From the NCBI GenBank assembly GCA_020854015.1, contig JADZGG010000306.1, positions 1 through 8,661 on the forward strand: a stretch of 8,661 bases of DNA, written 5' to 3'. Position 1 is the first letter of the stretch. Each line of letters opens with the position of its first letter. A model generated the notes under the pieces. That model made no database searches and was not told the DNA's origin. It saw nothing but the letters and a program-made list of their open reading frames with translations. A program made the position numbers and the translations under genes. This document shows positions 6,645-8,661 of the stretch, piece by piece. The DNA comes from Flavobacteriales bacterium (GTDB taxonomy: Bacteria; Bacteroidota; Bacteroidia; Flavobacteriales_F; PHOS-HE28).

Positions 6645-7510
6645 AAGGCATCATCCTCGCCGGAGGCTCCGGCACACGCTTGCACCCCTTGACCTTGGCC
6701 GTGAGCAAGCAGCTCATGCCGGTGTACGACAAGCCCATGATATACTACCCGCTGAGCACGCTGATGGCAGCTGGCATCCGGGAGGTCCTTATCATCAGCA
6801 CCCCGCACGATCTGCCTCACTTCCGCAAGCTGCTGGGAGATGGTGCGCAGCTGGGTTGCACGTTCACCTATGCCGAACAGGCGGTCCCCAACGGGCTGGC
6901 GCAAGCGTTCGTGATCGGTCGCGAGTTCGTCGGTAACGAGGGCGTGGCCCTGATCCTCGGGGACAACATCTTCCACGGTAGCGGCCTCGGCACGCGCCTG
7001 ATGGAACACAGCGAGGTGGACGGCGGCCTGGTGTTCGCCTACCGCGTGAGCGATCCCGAGCGCTATGGCGTGGTTGAGTTCGACGCGACCAACAAGGTGA
7101 TCAGCATCGAAGAGAAGCCTGCCAAGCCCAAGAGCAATTTCGCGGTACCGGGGCTGTATTTCTATGACAACAGCGGGCTCGATATTGCACGCGACCTCAA
7201 GCCGAGCGCACGCGGTGAGTATGAGATCACCGATGTGAACCGCGAGTACCTGCGTCAGGGCCGCTTGAAGGTGAACGTACTGGACCGGGGCACTGCCTGG
7301 TTGGACACGGGCACCTTCACCTCACTGATGCAGGCCGGTCAGTACGTACAGGTCATCGAGGAGCGCCAGGGCCGCCGGATCGGTTGCATCGAAGAGGTCG
7401 CCTTCCGTCGTGGCTTCATCACTGCTGAGCAGCTTATCGCTGTGGCCCAGCCCTTACGCAAGAGTGGCTACGGCGAGTACCTCATCAACGTGGCCGAAGG
7501 TCGCGCCTGA
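6641..7510 (+). CDS. rfbA: Glucose-1-phosphate thymidylyltransferase
   Basis: This 289-residue protein (also named RmlA, EC 2.7.7.24) joins dTTP and glucose-1-phosphate into dTDP-glucose and pyrophosphate. It is the first step to dTDP-L-rhamnose and other dTDP-deoxysugars, in the cytoplasm. The nucleotide-binding signature GIILAGGSGTRLHPLT (3-18) is followed by SKQLMPVYDKPMIYYPLSTLM, with the catalytic-type Arg and Lys present. Further family blocks are LILGDNIFHG, DPERYGVVEF, SIEEKP and PKSNFAVPGLYFYDN. EYEITDVN and RGTAWLDTGTF follow, and FRRGFI near the C-terminus belongs to the allosteric domain. Length and motifs are complete, so it should be active and subject to the usual end-product inhibition. 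It starts inside the exporter stop codon (4-base overlap) and ends four bases before the prenyl synthase start. rmlB, rmlC and rmlD are not next to it. Confidence 0.95.
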   Translation: MKGIILAGGSGTRLHPLTLAVSKQLMPVYDKPMIYYPLSTLMAAGIREVLIISTPHDLPHFRKLLGDGAQLGCTFTYAEQAVPNGLAQAFVIGREFVGNEGVALILGDNIFHGSGLGTRLMEHSEVDGGLVFAYRVSDPERYGVVEFDATNKVISIEEKPAKPKSNFAVPGLYFYDNSGLDIARDLKPSARGEYEITDVNREYLRQGRLKVNVLDRGTAWLDTGTFTSLMQAGQYVQVIEERQGRRIGCIEEVAFRRGFITAEQLIAVAQPLRKSGYGEYLINVAEGRA

Positions 7511-7514
7511 GCGC

Positions 7515-8459
7515 ATGGAACGGCACCGTGCCTTGATCGACGCGCACGTCGGCCGCTGGAAAAGCTCGCTGCCGGAGAATGGCCTTTACGCCCCGATGGC
7601 GTACCTGCTGGACCTGCCCGCCAAGCGCGTCCGCCCTGTCCTGGTCATGATGGGCTGTGAGCTCTTCGGTGGCAAGGCGGAGGATGTGCTGGACGAAGCG
7701 CTCGGTATTGAGCTCTTCCACAACTTCACGCTGATGCATGATGACATCATGGACGAAGCGCCGCTCCGTCGTGGTCGCGCAACGGTGCATGCGAAGTGGA
7801 ACACGAACACCGCGATACTGAGCGGTGATGCCATGTTGGTGAAGGCCTATCAATTGATGGGGAAGCGCGCTGATGTGCTGGAGCTCTTCAGCCGCTATGC
7901 CTTGCAGGTTTGCGAAGGCCAGCAGTTCGATATGGACTACGAGCAGCGGCGCGATGTGCACATCGACGAGTATGTGGAGATGATCCGATTGAAGACGGCC
8001 GTACTGTTATCCTGTGCCTTGCAAGTGGGGGCGGCCTGTGCAGGCGCACCTCGCGAGCAGCAGGTGCACATCGGCTCCTACGGCGAACACTTGGGTCTCG
8101 CGTTCCAATTGCGCGATGACCTGCTTGACGCCTTCGGTGATCCTGGAAAAGTGGGCAAGCAAGTCGGCGGCGATCTGCGAGCGGGCAAGAAGACCTACCT
8201 GCTGATCCGCGGCCTGGAGCTGAGCGCGGCCGCCGGTCGCAACGAACTGCGCGAAGAGCTTGCCAAGGCCCCTGCTGACCGGGACGTCCAACGCATGCTG
8301 ACCGTGCTGGAGGAGCTCGGTGTGCGTGCAGAGACCGAGGCGGAAGTGCACAAGCACGATGCGCAGGCCATGGCGGCCTTGGCCGCACTGAACGTTCCCT
8401 TGGAGCGAAAAGCCGCGCTCACGCAACTCGCTGCAACACTGTTGCAACGCACGAGCTGA
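7515..8459 (+). CDS. Trans-polyprenyl diphosphate synthase (GGPP-synthase-like)
   Basis: This 314-residue, all-helical cytoplasmic enzyme condenses isopentenyl diphosphate onto an allylic diphosphate. The first aspartate-rich motif is DDIMD (76-80), followed by LRRG (84-87); the second is DDLLD (201-205) in LAFQLRDDLLDAFGD. AKRVRP (36-41) binds IPP, and GKKT (224-227) with the earlier LKT is also present. The first motif lacks the two-residue insertion of typical bacterial farnesyl diphosphate synthases. F71 sits five residues before it, a bulky residue that in type I GGPP synthases limits the chain to about C20. The product length is therefore inferred, not shown. The reading frame is open back to 7410, but that part lies within rfbA and looks unlike the family; the ATG at 7515 gives a normal N-terminus, four bases after the rfbA stop. 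It is probably the last gene of the cluster. Confidence 0.92.
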   Translation: MERHRALIDAHVGRWKSSLPENGLYAPMAYLLDLPAKRVRPVLVMMGCELFGGKAEDVLDEALGIELFHNFTLMHDDIMDEAPLRRGRATVHAKWNTNTAILSGDAMLVKAYQLMGKRADVLELFSRYALQVCEGQQFDMDYEQRRDVHIDEYVEMIRLKTAVLLSCALQVGAACAGAPREQQVHIGSYGEHLGLAFQLRDDLLDAFGDPGKVGKQVGGDLRAGKKTYLLIRGLELSAAAGRNELREELAKAPADRDVQRMLTVLEELGVRAETEAEVHKHDAQAMAALAALNVPLERKAALTQLAATLLQRTS

Positions 8460-8461
8460 AC

Positions 8462-8661
8462 CTACTGCAAGCAGTCCTTCAGTGCTGGTGCTAGCGTGTC
8501 ATACTGGAAGGTGAAACCCGTGCCTAGCAGCTTTGCGTTCGATGCACGACTTCCACCAAGCAGGATCGAGCTCAACTCTCCAAGCGCCAACTTCAGTAGG
8601 AAGCCAGGTACCGGAGGAAGGAACATCGGCCTGCCCAACGCTTTCGCTACTGCCAAGGTGA
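8462..8661 (-). CDS. TIGR01777-family epimerase (YfcH/SDR39U1-like), C-terminal part, partial
   Basis: Only the 3' part of the gene is present; it runs off the right edge toward its start. About 65 codons are visible before the TAG stop (8462-8464). The sequence LAVAKALGRPMFLPPVPGFLLKLALGELSSILLGGSR...AKLLGTGFTFQYDTLAPALKDCL matches the C-terminal DUF1731 domain of TIGR01777 proteins. These are NAD(P)-binding short-chain dehydrogenase/epimerase-like proteins of unclear substrate. The LGRP-FLP-VP, LGE and GF-FQY-LA-AL blocks are the usual landmarks. The Rossmann domain lies outside the window. An internal TTG at 8654-8656 should not be taken as the start, since the domain clearly continues upstream. 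It converges on the prenyl synthase gene with two bases between the stops. Confidence 0.85.
   Translation of the reverse strand, partial: TLAVAKALGRPMFLPPVPGFLLKLALGELSSILLGGSRASNAKLLGTGFTFQYDTLAPALKDCLQ

Noticed and set aside
7410..7514. N-terminal extension of the prenyl synthase frame
   Set aside because: It lies within the conserved C-terminus of RmlA and reads as low-complexity Ser/Leu; the ATG at 7515 gives a normal family N-terminus.
8432..8446. Six-base-pair hairpin TGCAAC-ACT-GTTGCA near the end of the prenyl synthase gene
   Set aside because: It is short, lies within codons and has no T-tract after it, so it is not supported as a terminator.

Overview
The window looks like a chromosomal segment from a high-GC member of the Bacteroidota, possibly a Flavobacteriales relative. 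The evidence is a two-domain outer-membrane protein of the CarboxypepD_reg-like plus DUF5686 type, a SPASM radical SAM protein and an RND/MMPL exporter of the kinds common in that phylum, and start sites that mostly lack strong Shine-Dalgarno sequences. The placement is by protein character only, since no rRNA gene is present.

Layout. (1) Bases 1-46 are the last codons of a plus-strand gene, probably ribosome recycling factor. Its 3' region holds a 28-base hairpin repeat (R1) and then a strong intrinsic terminator. (2) Bases 138-580 form a compact unit. A small GIY-YIG nuclease gene (178-579) is bracketed by two more copies of the repeat in inverted orientation (R2, R3). R3 supplies the gene's last codons and its stop. 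(3) A minus-strand SPASM radical SAM gene (597-1631) converges on the nuclease gene, with a second perfect hairpin at the junction. (4) Divergent from it is a plus-strand gene for an outer-membrane beta-barrel protein with an N-terminal carboxypeptidase-regulatory-like domain and DUF5686 (1718-4162). (5) After an 85-base gap comes a tightly packed plus-strand cluster: an RND/MMPL exporter (4248-6644), glucose-1-phosphate thymidylyltransferase RmlA (6641-7510, ATGA overlap) and a trans-polyprenyl diphosphate synthase (7515-8459, 4-base gap). (6) The right edge holds the 3' end of a minus-strand TIGR01777-type epimerase gene, convergent with only two bases between the stop codons.

How the genes may work together. 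The three-gene cluster is probably one transcript. It joins a lipid-exporter-like membrane protein, the first enzyme of dTDP-deoxysugar synthesis and an isoprenoid chain maker. That suggests envelope or glycolipid work but does not prove it, because no rmlB/C/D or glycosyltransferase gene is visible. The DUF5686 barrel upstream is also an envelope protein.

The most unusual part is the left end. Three copies of one hairpin repeat differ by paired, compensatory substitutions that keep the stem perfect. Two copies flank the GIY-YIG gene like terminal inverted repeats. This could be a small mobile or repeat-associated cassette; mobility is inferred from structure and not demonstrated.
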